Below, piece after piece: positions 1 through 10,748 of a DNA stretch of 64,000 nucleotides. Under the pieces are notes generated by a model. It was not told where the DNA came from. It saw only the letters and a program-made list of their open reading frames with translations, and searched no databases. Numbering within the stretch: position 1 is the stretch's first letter; every line of letters begins with the position of its first letter. Made by a program: the position numbers and the translations under genes. The stretch covers positions 92,145 to 156,144 of the forward strand of contig NZ_JAABNN010000003.1 of NCBI RefSeq assembly GCF_009928415.1. The letters run 5' to 3'. Origin of the DNA: Bacillus sp. USDA818B3_A (lineage in GTDB: Bacteria; Bacillota; Bacilli; Bacillales; Cytobacillaceae).

Positions 1-546
1 CTGTAAATACGTTTTATATTTATTGGACCTGACCAATTGCATCGTTTTATCTTTCAAGCGCTCTTCTTGTATGGCCAGCTGCTTTCTTACTTTCAATAAT
101 TCCTTACTTGCATAATCATCTATCCTGCCCCCCCTGACACAGCGAATAATTTCAGCAGCGAGTTCAGGTAATTCATCGATAATTTCAACGTAGGCTGATA
201 CCCTAGGTGCATAATATGCTTTATCTTTCATAAACCTTCGTATCTTTCCACAGCAGTCCAAAAATTCATAAAGCTTCGATAATTGCTCTATTTTAAGTAC
301 TGCACCTTTATTCATGTTCCCGAGGATCATGGTCATTCCATCGAGACCGTGAAGAGGGACACTTGAACTAACCTCTAAGATCCGTACTGCCTCAGAAACC
401 TCTTCAAGCCAAGCCTCTATTTGCTTTACATTTGTAGAGGGGACGAGATTCTGAATTTTTTCTTTACCTTCTTTAGTTAGGGCGAAGGCTGCTATTTCAT
501 CCTTAATTTTTTGAAATTCCAACTGGTTAAACGTATGTTGATTCAT
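1..546 (-). CDS. MutS2-family protein, N-terminal part only (runs off the left edge)
   Basis: The minus-strand frame is open from an ATG at 546 to the window edge, 182 codons with no stop, so the C-terminal ATPase part lies outside. The visible part opens with an LEFxKIKxEI-type start and a later stretch (about residues 140-182) with ASKELLKVRKQL and a terminal YLQ, which is the layout of the MutS2 N-terminal/core region ahead of its Walker ATPase. A GGGAGG ribosome site sits 8-13 bases before the ATG. MutS2-family proteins bind branched or collided-ribosome substrates; the ATPase and any Smr domain cannot be checked here, so it could be the short MutS-like paralog common in Bacillus rather than MutS2 proper. 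Confidence 0.8.
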   Translation of the reverse strand, partial: MNQHTFNQLEFQKIKDEIAAFALTKEGKEKIQNLVPSTNVKQIEAWLEEVSEAVRILEVSSSVPLHGLDGMTMILGNMNKGAVLKIEQLSKLYEFLDCCGKIRRFMKDKAYYAPRVSAYVEIIDELPELAAEIIRCVRGGRIDDYASKELLKVRKQLAIQEERLKDKTMQLVRSNKYKTYLQ

Positions 547-571
547 TTTTAAAGCCTCCCAAAATAAAAAT

Positions 572-681
572 AGCCGCAATGAACAATGTCATTGCGGCTT
601 CAAAGTAAATGAATGGTGTACCCACCCATTCTTTCATACATATTAATCCAAAATAAAAACTGTCTACACGAGTGTACACAG
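572..681 (-). promoter_or_regulatory. Leader region with three hairpins before the MutS2-like gene
   Basis: The 368-base gap between lrgB and the MutS2-like gene holds no ORF I can support. Read on the minus strand it has a hairpin at 660-681 (9 of 10 pairs) followed by TTTTTATTTT, a hairpin at 611-631 (GAATGG/CCATTC), and an 11-bp hairpin at 572-599 followed by TATTTTTATTTT immediately before the ribosome site. The 660-681 one may terminate lrgAB; the 572-599 one lies inside the probable leader of the next gene and looks like an attenuator. No known riboswitch class was recognised. Confidence 0.4.
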
Positions 682-914
682 CTACATTGGAAAAAGTGTA
701 TGCTTATGCTTGCCCATTGTTCTTAACCTCATTCCATACCTAAATAAGCCCTTCATCTTACAAAAAAATGAAAGATTATGATGAAATGAAAATATCCAAT
801 TGATTGGATTAGTTAAGAACGACACCTAACATAAAACATACTCCCTTATTAGAAAAGTTTAATTCTTTTATAGAATATGGCATTTTACAAGAATTGTCAA
901 CCAAATTTTACCTA

Positions 915-1592
915 TTAAATAATAAAGTGGATAATGTAAGGAATGATAAACGAAGTAATAATAGCTGCAATGCCCATTGCTGCTCCGGACACAGCACCTT
1001 GGATTTCTCCTTCCTTCACTGCCTCAGCTGTTCCAATCCCATGTGCGATTGTACCAATTGCCAGACCCCTGGCAAATGGATCATCAATCTTAAACCAATT
1101 CAGTACTTTTGCCCCAAACATGGCACCCAGCATCCCGGTAACAATAACATACGCTGCGATTAAAGAGATATTCCCATGAATAATCCCCCCTATTTCCGCT
1201 GCCACTGGAACAGTAACAGATTTTACTGTTAAGCCAAGGAGATACATTTTAGAAAGGTGCAGTCCTTTTGCCATTAGCAGGGCTGAGAGAATAGTTGAAA
1301 TACTGCCAATCAACAAACCTGTTACAGCCGCAACAATGTATTTTGCAAATAGAGCACGATTATTATAAATCGGGACCGCCAAAGAAACGGTAGCCGGTCC
1401 AAGCAGATAGGTCATAATTGATTTTGCGGGTTCATATTCCGAATAGGATATGTTGGAAGCCAGCAGAATGATAATAATAATGACGGTACTTAAGAAAACA
1501 GGGCTCGTTAATGGAGAAGAATATTTTTTCGTTATATAACGCGACGCCAAATAGACAAAAACAGTTAGTATAATACTATAAAGCGTGATCAT
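915..1592 (-). CDS. lrgB: LrgB/CidB-family membrane protein
   Basis: 225 residues, almost entirely hydrophobic with about six membrane spans and the conserved region around residues 125-205 (SVTVPVAAEIGG, then GTIAHGIGTAEA) that defines the LrgB/CidB family. These proteins act with a small LrgA/CidA holin-like partner in the cytoplasmic membrane and influence murein hydrolase activity, autolysis or export of small metabolites such as pyruvate. Its start overlaps the end of the LrgA-like gene by 17 bases, so the pair is co-translated. No LytSR or LysR regulator is adjacent. Confidence 0.9.
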   Translation of the reverse strand: MITLYSIILTVFVYLASRYITKKYSSPLTSPVFLSTVIIIIILLASNISYSEYEPAKSIMTYLLGPATVSLAVPIYNNRALFAKYIVAAVTGLLIGSISTILSALLMAKGLHLSKMYLLGLTVKSVTVPVAAEIGGIIHGNISLIAAYVIVTGMLGAMFGAKVLNWFKIDDPFARGLAIGTIAHGIGTAEAVKEGEIQGAVSGAAMGIAAIITSFIIPYIIHFII

Positions 1593-1968
1593 GATGATTC
1601 ACATTTTCCTTATGATTTCTTGCCATTACAGTTTGAGTGGTCTTACCTGCTATAACTATACCAATAAAAGCACTAATAAAAAGAATAAGTAATAAAATCC
1701 AGCCGACTTTCATGAAAGTCGCACCTAATGTCATTAAACCGACGGATATTGGAATAAAAAAGAACCCGAGATGTTTCAAGAGAAACTCTGAAGCCAGTTG
1801 GATTTGTTCTACCTTAATTAGACCTGACAAGAGCATTAGCAATAAAATGACTATTCCAATCACATTTCCGGGGATTTGCAAGTGCAGGTAATTAGTTACT
1901 AAATTCCCTGTTTGATAGATAACTATTAGGATGGCAAGTTGAAAGAAGAATTTTGCTGTTTTTTTCAT
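1576..1968 (-). CDS. lrgA: CidA/LrgA-family holin-like protein
   Basis: 130 residues with four predicted membrane spans and the family core QIPGNVIGIVILLLML near residues 30-45. CidA/LrgA proteins oligomerise in the membrane in a holin-like manner and work with the LrgB/CidB protein encoded directly downstream. The C-terminal tail is hydrophilic and His-rich (NVNHHDHAL). First gene of the two-gene operon; whether it is the cid (pro-lytic) or lrg (anti-lytic) type cannot be told from sequence alone. Confidence 0.88.
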   Translation of the reverse strand: MKKTAKFFFQLAILIVIYQTGNLVTNYLHLQIPGNVIGIVILLLMLLSGLIKVEQIQLASEFLLKHLGFFFIPISVGLMTLGATFMKVGWILLLILFISAFIGIVIAGKTTQTVMARNHKENVNHHDHAL

Positions 1969-2127
1969 ATATACACCAGCTTCCTATTCTTGAAAGTTCA
2001 GATTTTAACCATTGTTTCATAATACAGTATAAAGGAATCATGTTTATCAAGCATCAGCTTTTTTTCACAAAATATCCATATCTTTTTTACAAAAACTTAT
2101 TTATCTTTAGTGTAGGAGGGGATTGTT

Positions 2128-2730
2128 TTGAAAAGGATTTATATTATTTGCAGTCTTGTAATTTTTTTGGGGATAACCGGAGGAATTTCTTTTTTTCTTC
2201 TTAGAGATGCTAATGCTGCTATACCTGCTAATACTACCTTTACTACCCAAAATGGAGATATATTTATTTTCGGGAAAGATAAAACAAAGTTAAAGCTGGT
2301 CGAATTTATTTACACCCATTGCCCTGATGTTTGTCCAACCACTACACAAAAGATGATTGATTTAAAGAATGATTTATCGAAAAAAGGAGTATATGGAAGA
2401 GAAATAGAGTTTGTCACAATCACCATTGACCCTTACCGCGATACGCCTGAGATTTTGCAAGAATATAAAAAGGGGTTCGGAATAGAGAAAGATAATAACT
2501 GGATATTCTTAACTGGGGAAAAACAAAAAATAAAAGATAGTCAAACACAACTCCGTAAAATCACAAACGCCTTGCAATTTCAATATAAAGATCCTGGAAA
2601 TGGTCAATTCATCCATTCTACCTTTACGTATCTAGTGGATGAAAATAATAAATTTATTGCAAAGTTTCCTATGGGAGAAGAGTTTAATAAACAAGATGTA
2701 TATGACAAAGTACTCGAAAAATTAGAGTAA
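2128..2730 (+). CDS. SCO1/SenC-family copper chaperone, membrane anchored
   Basis: 200 residues with an N-terminal membrane anchor (about residues 4-25) and an extracytoplasmic thioredoxin fold. The copper-binding CPDVC motif lies at about residues 70-74 and the third ligand His in IHSTF near 163. SCO proteins deliver copper to the CuA centre of cytochrome c oxidase or act as thiol reductases. The start is a TTG at 2128, chosen because AGGAGGG lies 7 bases upstream. No oxidase gene is adjacent, so the partner is unknown. Confidence 0.88.
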   Translation: MKRIYIICSLVIFLGITGGISFFLLRDANAAIPANTTFTTQNGDIFIFGKDKTKLKLVEFIYTHCPDVCPTTTQKMIDLKNDLSKKGVYGREIEFVTITIDPYRDTPEILQEYKKGFGIEKDNNWIFLTGEKQKIKDSQTQLRKITNALQFQYKDPGNGQFIHSTFTYLVDENNKFIAKFPMGEEFNKQDVYDKVLEKLE

Positions 2731-2733
2731 TAA

Positions 2734-2766
2734 AAAAAGCGGTTAGTCCTTGGGATTAATCGCTTT
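2734..2766 (+). terminator. Terminator of the SCO-like gene
   Basis: An AAAGCG/CGCTTT stem with an imperfect inner stem, followed by TTTTACTTT, a few bases after the stop codon. Confidence 0.65.
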
Positions 2767-2799
2767 TACTTTAATAATTCGGTTGAGGAATGAAGGATT

Positions 2800-2913
2800 T
2801 TATTTTATTTGCTGCAATGTTAATAGATAAGTGGACTTCGGTTTAGTTAGACTTGCTTTAATACCAGCTTTTTTTAATTTATTCACGAATTCAGTAAGCT
2901 GTTTTTTTGCCAT
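2800..2913 (-). CDS. Small basic hypothetical protein (37 aa)
   Basis: Minus-strand ORF of 37 codons, beginning MAKKQLTEFVNKLKK and ending TLQQIK, with a GAGGGTG ribosome site 6-7 bases before the ATG. The protein is Lys-rich and amphipathic, with no membrane span. I do not recognise a family. It is supported only by the good ribosome site, sensible composition and a free intergenic slot between two plus-strand genes. Confidence 0.45.
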   Translation of the reverse strand: MAKKQLTEFVNKLKKAGIKASLTKPKSTYLLTLQQIK

Positions 2914-3068
2914 ACTATTCACCCTCTTTAATACTTCTTAAACCAATTTTACAACAAAATTATGAATAAAGTGTGAAAATGAAAAAATTTTTTTAGAAAA
3001 TTTTTCTACTACTATAATCTATACCAAAAGAATTCGCTCTTGTTCTATTTTAATGATATAATGAGTAG

Positions 3069-4715
<1,647 letters not shown>

Positions 4716-4734
4716 AGGTAAAGAAACTCTTTAA

Positions 4735-4766
4735 AAAAAGGATGTCAAATACTTGGCATCCTTTTT
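4735..4766. terminator. Bidirectional terminator between ykpA-like and YuzL-like genes
   Basis: Stem AAGGATGTCAA/TTGGCATCCTT with T runs on both strands, lying between two convergent genes. Confidence 0.8.
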
Positions 4767-4772
4767 GTCGTC

Positions 4773-4913
4773 TTAAAATCTTTTTTGTTTTTTTCGAGAT
4801 GATGGTGCTTCTATTGAACCGGTTTCTGTTGTAGTCGTACCTTGACCTTCTACTTGCGGAGAATTAAGGCCGATCGTGGACGGATCCGCTTTACGTTTTC
4901 TGCCTCTCGACAT
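4773..4913 (-). CDS. Small basic protein, possibly YuzL-like (46 aa)
   Basis: 46-codon minus-strand ORF with a strong GGGGAGGTG ribosome site. The protein is basic at both ends (MSRGRKRKADPS at the start, SSRKKQKRF at the end) with a central SPQVEGQG stretch. Such short, polar, Lys/Arg-capped proteins are typical of minor spore or YuzL-like proteins of Bacillus, but the family name is only a guess. An overlapping ATG at 4918 is in another frame and is not used. Confidence 0.6.
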   Translation of the reverse strand: MSRGRKRKADPSTIGLNSPQVEGQGTTTTETGSIEAPSSRKKQKRF

Positions 4914-5014
4914 TTCATACACCTCCCCTACTATCCTTTGGATAAATATCTCTGCTTATACGGAATATTTCCTAAAGGTTCAGGCAAAATAATCTACAGG
5001 AGGAGGTGTTTTGT

Positions 5015-5257
5015 ATGGCAAAAGTTGGAGTAGAACAATCTCTTACAAACATTCAAGAAGCCTTAAGGGAAAAAGGTTATGATGTGGTAGAATTAAAGCA
5101 GGAGTCTGATGCTCAAAATTGTGATTGCTGTGTCGTTACTGGTCTTGATTCAAACGTGATGGGTATGTCTGATACCAGCACAAAAGGCTCTGTAATTGAT
5201 GCAAATGGAATGTCTGCTGATGAGGTCTGCCGTCAAGTAGAGAGCAGACTGCAATAG
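5015..5257 (+). CDS. ykuS: YkuS family protein (UPF0180)
   Basis: 80-residue cytoplasmic protein that matches the YkuS family throughout: an N-terminal [19 protein letters not shown] segment, then a [15 protein letters not shown] core. Function is unknown in the family. The start is the ATG at 5015, 5-11 bases after AGGAGGAGG; an upstream in-frame GTG at 5006 overlaps the ribosome site. Monocistronic, with its own terminator. Confidence 0.88.
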   Translation: MAKVGVEQSLTNIQEALREKGYDVVELKQESDAQNCDCCVVTGLDSNVMGMSDTSTKGSVIDANGMSADEVCRQVESRLQ

Positions 5258-5263
5258 GATTAT

Positions 5264-5299
5264 AAAAGACTAAAGTATTTTCACACTTTAGTCTTTTTT
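5264..5299. terminator. Terminator after ykuS
   Basis: Twelve-base stem AAAAGACTAAAGT/ACTTTAGTCTTTT with a T run on the plus strand; the A run on its left also makes it usable for the convergent Hsp20-like gene. Confidence 0.85.
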
Positions 5300-5318
5300 G
5301 TCGGTTTAATATAGGTTC

Positions 5319-5798
5319 CTACTTAATCGGAATACTGTCACCTTTTTCTAATGTCCGTTCATAGCCCACCAGCAATAAGCCATTCCAAAAATTAGCAGTT
5401 AACTGACCTGGACTGATTGTATCAGGCAATGGGACCTGTCTCTCGAAATGACCATAAAACCTTTCTGAATGGATCATGGCTAATTGTGGATGAATAGGAT
5501 CTGCCTTCCCTTTAATAATCAGTAAATTTTTATTAAGACCTAATTCAATATTTTCCTTGGTTACACCCGGAAGTTCAATTACTACTACCACTTTTTGCTC
5601 TCCTGCTAAAATATCAACCAAAGGAAAGGTTTTGTTTTCTTCTGATCGCTCAGACTCCCCACCCATCGTGGAGGAATTTTCGGCTTGTTCATTCATAAAA
5701 TCTTTTGCAAATTCCTGATCAAAAATATTTTTCCAAAAGTCCCCCCCTTGCATACTTTTGGCGATGTCCATCCACTGTTTTAATTTTTCCATATCCAT
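5319..5798 (-). CDS. Hsp20/alpha-crystallin-like protein (spore coat or GerT type)
   Basis: 159 residues. The N-terminal 60 residues are variable and polar; residues about 70-159 form an alpha-crystallin-like beta sandwich with VVVVIELPGVTKENIELGLNKN and a closing beta-strand region, but no C-terminal IxI motif is clear. In Bacillus such divergent Hsp20 proteins include coat proteins CotM/CotP and GerT. Start chosen at the ATG in 5796-5798 because AAGGAGG precedes it by about 9 bases; the upstream frame (to 5834) contains the ribosome site. A second protein of this type is at 44607. Confidence 0.72.
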   Translation of the reverse strand: MDMEKLKQWMDIAKSMQGGDFWKNIFDQEFAKDFMNEQAENSSTMGGESERSEENKTFPLVDILAGEQKVVVVIELPGVTKENIELGLNKNLLIIKGKADPIHPQLAMIHSERFYGHFERQVPLPDTISPGQLTANFWNGLLLVGYERTLEKGDSIPIK

Positions 5799-5932
5799 CT
5801 TTTGAGACCTCCTTGTGCAGGAATTGTCTTTCATAAAGTCCCGTAATCACTTCCTACTTCCATCATACGATTCATAATCGATAAATAATCCAATTTTCGC
5901 CCTTCTCAACTTTCATCCATACATAATCATCA

Positions 5933-5968
5933 AAAAAATAAGCCATGGAGGTCTCATCCTTCCATGGC
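5933..5968 (-). terminator. Terminator of the D,D-carboxypeptidase gene
   Basis: Perfect 8-bp stem GCCATGGA/TCCATGGC followed on the minus strand by TTATTTTTTT. Confidence 0.8.
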
Positions 5969-5975
5969 AGGCAAA

Positions 5976-7145
5976 TTAATATTCTCGCTGACCTTTTATA
6001 CGTAACTTTAAGGCAATCGCAAGTAAAACAACCATCATAATTACGATCGAATTGATTAAGATGATCTCTTCCTCTTCCTGTTTTTGATTATCCTTTTTCG
6101 GTGTCTCTATAGCTGCAACTTTTGGTTTTGGAGGCTCCTTGTATGTTAATTGAACAGTCTGAACTAACTGCCCCTTATTATCAAGGATAGAAAGGAGACC
6201 ATTGTCTGCAACATTCTTTAAACATCCACCGATCCGTTCTGTTATAAGCATATCGTTTTCGGGTGAAAATTCTTTTCGCTCAGCGGTTGTAAAAACTTCT
6301 CCCTTTTTAATAACTGTATGTTGAAAGTTCTTAAAACCATAATCCAATAAAACAGTGGTATCAATATATTTATCATTCTTTAAATTTGACTTTAAAACAA
6401 CCGCAGTTAGTCTGATCTTTCCATTATCGGCAGTTGTGGCTAAGGTTTGTTTCGTTTCGCTGGTATATCCTGTCTTTCCCCCGGTAACCTCAGGATATAG
6501 AAACTCCCCCCGTAGCATTTTATGGTGGGTGACAATATTCGTTTGCCACGACTGTCCCTTCCACGGAAGTACTTTTGTTCCGAATATTTCCTTGAAGATA
6601 GGATTCTTTATAGCATAATTAGTTATTAGAGCCATATCCATTGCAGTTGTATAATGATTCGCATCAAACAAACCACTTGGGTTAGTAAAATGAGTATGGG
6701 TTACACCGATTTTCGCCCTCAAATAGTTATTTAAATTTTCTGCAAACTGCGGAACAGACCCATCAATCGATTCTGCAATGGCAACAGCCGCATCATTTCC
6801 TGAGTTAACTAACATACCTTGAAGAAGCATTTTTAATGGTACTTTCTCGCCTTCATTTAAATAAACACGGGTCCCATCTTGCCTGACTGCGTTTCCGCTT
6901 ACCGTTACAATCCTATCTAATTGTCCCTTTTCTATCGCATAAATGGCTGTAGCAATTTTCGTTAAACTTGCCGGATACATTTTTTGGTTTGCATTCTTAG
7001 AGTAAAGCACCGCTCCTGTATCCGAATCTAGCAGTGCAGCCGCTTCACTTTTTAGAGGTAACTGTTGTATTTCCGCAGCAGCCACATGGAACTGATTAAA
7101 AATGAAAAAAATGACCATTATACTAATTTGCAAAAAACTTTTCAC
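5976..7145 (-). CDS. Serine D-Ala-D-Ala carboxypeptidase (peptidase S11, PBP5/DacF type)
   Basis: 389 residues with an N-terminal signal peptide (residues 1-24, ending VAAAE), the catalytic domain, a beta-rich stalk and a C-terminal membrane helix (about 362-380) instead of an amphipathic anchor. The three S11 motifs are visible: SLTK (about 60-63), SGN (about 117) and KTGYT (about 227). The enzyme removes the terminal D-Ala from peptidoglycan stem peptides outside the membrane. It is monocistronic with its own terminator. Similar proteins in Bacillus include DacA, DacB and DacF; which it matches best cannot be decided here. Confidence 0.9.
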   Translation of the reverse strand: MKSFLQISIMVIFFIFNQFHVAAAEIQQLPLKSEAAALLDSDTGAVLYSKNANQKMYPASLTKIATAIYAIEKGQLDRIVTVSGNAVRQDGTRVYLNEGEKVPLKMLLQGMLVNSGNDAAVAIAESIDGSVPQFAENLNNYLRAKIGVTHTHFTNPSGLFDANHYTTAMDMALITNYAIKNPIFKEIFGTKVLPWKGQSWQTNIVTHHKMLRGEFLYPEVTGGKTGYTSETKQTLATTADNGKIRLTAVVLKSNLKNDKYIDTTVLLDYGFKNFQHTVIKKGEVFTTAERKEFSPENDMLITERIGGCLKNVADNGLLSILDNKGQLVQTVQLTYKEPPKPKVAAIETPKKDNQKQEEEEIILINSIVIMMVVLLAIALKLRIKGQREY

Positions 7146-7253
7146 AAAGATACACCCTTACTTTTTTCATAGGATTCTCCTTGATTTTACCAGATAATTC
7201 ATAGAAATAAAGTACTATACCAAAATTAATTTTTAACAACGTTTATTATACCA

Positions 7254-7284
7254 ATAAAAAAAACGGTCGAATTGAATCAACCGT
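7254..7284 (-). terminator. Terminator overlapping the mprF stop codon
   Basis: ACGGT..ACCGT stem with inner pairing followed on the minus strand by TTTTTTTTATTGG; the 5' half of the stem overlaps the last codons. Confidence 0.7.
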
Positions 7285-9817
7285 CCATCCTTTGTTCTTT
7301 TTTAGAAATAAGTAAAGCAATCTGGGCCATAGTAAACGGCAGAGAAGATTTTCTTCTATATGCCAAATATTTAGGCTCCCAAATATCCGTATATTTCTCG
7401 TTTAATTTTTGAAACCCTTGAAAATGATCAATAAAGTGACCATGTAAGAATATTTGAGCAGCTATTTTTTCACTTAAAAAGGAAAATCTCGATAAACCTT
7501 CATTTGATATCGGTGACATGCCCATATTAAATCGCTGGTACCCTTCTTTAATCGCCCAATCAACCGATGATAAGAAGAGAAAATCAATCATGCCTTCTGG
7601 CGCGGCTTGTTTCACTCTTATTAAGTCTACTGTAACTGTCTGATGGGCATCAGCTATATCCATTATGTTCATAAAACCAAGTATTTGGTCATGTCCATCT
7701 CTTACAATAGCGATTGGTGCTTTATTTAAATAGTCTTCATCGAAGAATCCAAGTGAAAACCCTTTTTCTTTACTCCCTAATAGCCATTCATCGGACACAT
7801 TCTTTAATATTTCCAAAAGAGTTTTTGAATAAGGAGGATAAAGTATTTCAAAAAAATACTGGTCACTTAAAAACCTGTTTTTTACTTCTCTTAAACCTTT
7901 CATTTTTTCCTCTTCGAGTGAGAAATGATTCAGGTCAACAAAAGCTTCCTCCCCTAATTTAAAAAACGCAAAACCGTGACCGTGCAAGTAAGGAAGCATT
8001 TCATCACTAACTTGGTAGAAGACAGGGGTGTAGCCGTTCTTATCAGCAATTTCTTGGAGTTCTTCTATTGCATTTGAAAACTCTTGTTTTTCCCCCACAG
8101 GATCTCCAAGGATAATTAATTTATCCGCATATTTCTGGAAAGAGAATAATACATTCCTCTTTCTATTCCAAAATATATATTTATCATGCAAAAAAATTAA
8201 ATGAGATAATATCTTTCCTGGATAAATGGATAAATGGTTAATAATCTCTGGCTCTTGGTCAATAGATTTATCCAGCTTCCACTTTTTTGGAAAACTAACC
8301 AAATAGCCTATAAAGAGAATACTGAAAGCAATAACTAGGCCAATTAATGCACTTGAAAACAAATCGCGGGAATCGACAATAACGTATGGGATCAGTTGCT
8401 TTGGAATCGTGATTTTAGCATTTGGAAGATTAAAGTAACCTATTAATATATACATAAACGTAACGATCAAAACAACTGCCACATCAAAGATTGTTTTTCC
8501 CCAGGTCAACACATAACTTTCACGATAAAATTGTCCTTTTGACACTCTTAGCAGAAGGGCAACGATAATTAAAAAAGCAGCTTCCTCATATTCAATCCCC
8601 TTAAAAATAGAGAATAAAGCAGCAAGAATCAGTGCAAGAATAGTTAAATCATAGGTTCTTTTTACACTGTATTCAATCCCTCGCGATAAACCTAATAAGA
8701 GAAATCCAGCCGCAACTGAGAGTTGATGGGATACATTGATAATTGGAAATGATAAAAGTTCCTGAGCCAGTCTGAGCCGCGACATAATCCCTGGGATACT
8801 AGCAGATAGAAGTAGAATTAATCCGGATAAAAAAACCAATATAGTTAAAATCACATGACTGATTCCCTGTAGGATAGCTTTAGGGAGCTGATTCCATAAC
8901 TGATTCCATCTCTGCCAATATAACCGGACAAAAAATATAAGACTAATAATAAATGGAATAAAATAATAACCGATTCGGTAAAACAACAGAAGGACAAGAA
9001 CCTTTTCTTCTGGTATTTGCAAATCCTGCAATCCCCACAGAAATACTACGTCAAATGAGCCTAAGCCTCCTGGAATCATGCTAATAATCCCTGCGCAGGC
9101 AGCAGTAATATAGACAGGGAACAAATCAAAAAATGAAATATGTATTCCTAGGATTCTTGTTAATACAAAAATCGCCGCGAATACCGCAAACCATTCGAAA
9201 ATTGATACAACTACTAATTGAATAATCACTTTAAGCCTTAAGTTACTGTGATTGTCTTTACCAGATTTAAACATATGGATAACTAAAAAAGCAGGCAAGT
9301 AAAGCCCCACACCTATTACAGCCAGATAAAGCCAGCGCGTATGAACAAGCAACGGAAAGTTCCGAAAGTGGATCGTTACAAACCACGCTAGAAACGAAAT
9401 CCCTGTAAGGTAAAAAAGAGATACAGCAGCAATAACTCCTAACAATTTACGCTTATCTTTTTCATGTTTATGAAAAAAGTATGTTCTTAACATTGCCCCA
9501 ATCAGCCCGCCAAAGCCGATTAAATTTGAAAATGAGTTGGCGATAAAGGATTGCTCTATTAATTCTTTTTTAGATACTTCCAACTTTAATATTTTCACTA
9601 AGATTACATCATATAATATCATCGGAAGTACAGCTGCAAAGGATACAACAAAGACAAGTAAAAGCAGCCAAATATTTAGTTGATTCATTTCATTTTTAAG
9701 TAATTCCCCATTAATATTGCCAGTGAATTTTTTCATCTCTATGACTGTAAATATTAATAAAAGTACCGGAAAGGTAAACTTAATTACTTTAAATATCTTT
9801 TCTTTATTTATCCCCAA
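7277..9817 (-). CDS. mprF: MprF phosphatidylglycerol lysyltransferase/flippase
   Basis: About 846 residues, full length for the family. The N-terminal ~520 residues carry some 14 membrane spans (flippase and synthase membrane domain, with IPGGLGSFDVVFLWGL typical of UPF0104), and the C-terminal ~300 residues form the cytosolic DUF2156 aminoacyl-transfer domain (FFKLGEEAFVDLNHF, then RFNMGMSPISNEGLSRF). It transfers lysine from Lys-tRNA to phosphatidylglycerol and flips the product, lowering negative surface charge and raising resistance to cationic peptides. Start TTG at 9815-9817 is preferred because AGGTGG lies 8 bases upstream; the frame can be extended to a GTG at 9829. Confidence 0.93.
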   Translation of the reverse strand: MGINKEKIFKVIKFTFPVLLLIFTVIEMKKFTGNINGELLKNEMNQLNIWLLLLVFVVSFAAVLPMILYDVILVKILKLEVSKKELIEQSFIANSFSNLIGFGGLIGAMLRTYFFHKHEKDKRKLLGVIAAVSLFYLTGISFLAWFVTIHFRNFPLLVHTRWLYLAVIGVGLYLPAFLVIHMFKSGKDNHSNLRLKVIIQLVVVSIFEWFAVFAAIFVLTRILGIHISFFDLFPVYITAACAGIISMIPGGLGSFDVVFLWGLQDLQIPEEKVLVLLLFYRIGYYFIPFIISLIFFVRLYWQRWNQLWNQLPKAILQGISHVILTILVFLSGLILLLSASIPGIMSRLRLAQELLSFPIINVSHQLSVAAGFLLLGLSRGIEYSVKRTYDLTILALILAALFSIFKGIEYEEAAFLIIVALLLRVSKGQFYRESYVLTWGKTIFDVAVVLIVTFMYILIGYFNLPNAKITIPKQLIPYVIVDSRDLFSSALIGLVIAFSILFIGYLVSFPKKWKLDKSIDQEPEIINHLSIYPGKILSHLIFLHDKYIFWNRKRNVLFSFQKYADKLIILGDPVGEKQEFSNAIEELQEIADKNGYTPVFYQVSDEMLPYLHGHGFAFFKLGEEAFVDLNHFSLEEEKMKGLREVKNRFLSDQYFFEILYPPYSKTLLEILKNVSDEWLLGSKEKGFSLGFFDEDYLNKAPIAIVRDGHDQILGFMNIMDIADAHQTVTVDLIRVKQAAPEGMIDFLFLSSVDWAIKEGYQRFNMGMSPISNEGLSRFSFLSEKIAAQIFLHGHFIDHFQGFQKLNEKYTDIWEPKYLAYRRKSSLPFTMAQIALLISKKEQRMDG

Positions 9818-10065
9818 CCAGATTACCACCTATTTTTTCATTCCTGTTTTTACTATAAACTGTTCAAAACGAAAAACAAAGAGTTATCTTTAATAAACAG
9901 GGCCCCTACTTGATAGTTTAGACAGATCTGTATCGGTTCAACCTCCATTGGACAAGGCTTTAAATAAAGAACGATAAATTTTTCCTATATATAATTAAAA
10001 GGAGACAAGTTTTCTAACCTGCTCAGCATAAGTATAAGTAGGACAAATTGTTGGGAGGAATACGG

Positions 10066-10518
10066 GTGAAATTTATCGTCTTTAAAAAAGAAACGCTGCT
10101 ATTTTTTGTAGCAGTTGGAGTAGTTTTAGCTTCTATTTCTGCTTGGTTTATGCTTAAAGCTGGGGATACTACAGTATTTAATCAACAGCAAGATCAAAAA
10201 ATTCGTCAAATCCATATGGTAACGGGCGAATTTAAAAGCACAATGAAAGATGGTAAAGAAATAGAGGCTTATCGCTGGGATCCTGGAACAATCGTCTTAA
10301 AAAAGGGAGAAAAGGTAAATTTAATCATAAGCGGCATTAATGGGGCAGAGCATCCTTTTTACATTGAAGGGACCTCAATTAAAGGAACAGTAAAAAAAGG
10401 CAAGAATACCCTTGTTCCTCTTCAATTCCAAAAATCAGGAACTTATCGGTTAATTTGTGAAGTTCATCCTGACCGAGCTCATAACGGTCCAATGATTGCC
10501 TATATTGTTGTTAATTAG
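10066..10518 (+). CDS. Membrane-anchored cupredoxin-domain protein
   Basis: 150 residues with one N-terminal membrane helix (about residues 8-29) and an extracytoplasmic cupredoxin fold. Likely copper ligands are His in GAEHPF (about 104), then Cys and His in LICEVHPDRAH with a Met shortly after (GPM), the C-x2-H-xn-M arrangement of COX2-like/type-1 copper domains. Partner unknown; it may receive or carry electrons or copper in respiration. The start is a GTG at 10066, set by GGGAGG 7 bases upstream; the frame opens earlier at 10048 inside that site. Confidence 0.78.
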   Translation: MKFIVFKKETLLFFVAVGVVLASISAWFMLKAGDTTVFNQQQDQKIRQIHMVTGEFKSTMKDGKEIEAYRWDPGTIVLKKGEKVNLIISGINGAEHPFYIEGTSIKGTVKKGKNTLVPLQFQKSGTYRLICEVHPDRAHNGPMIAYIVVN

Positions 10519-10547
10519 AAGCAGGAATTTTACATTCCTGCTTTTTC
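10519..10547 (+). terminator. Terminator of the cupredoxin gene
   Basis: AGCAGGAAT/ATTCCTGCT stem with a five-base loop followed by TTTTTC, beginning right after the stop. Confidence 0.85.
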
Positions 10548-10748
10548 ACTTGTGGAAGGAAGCTGTTTCATCAGTTTTCACTATTAACACCTTGATATTA
10601 TTGGTTTCTTTCTATATAACAGTTTAATAATTTTTTTATTATTTTATAGTACAGTTTTATCCCCCCACCATCTCCGTTCATAAAATATACATAATTAACC
10701 CCTAAAAACCCATTATTAACAGGGGTTCACAATTTCTTAACAATTCGG

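Noticed and set aside
894..1179. Two short plus-strand ORFs over lrgB (89 and 78 aa)
   Set aside because: They are antisense shadows of the well-supported LrgB membrane protein, with no ribosome site and low-complexity composition.
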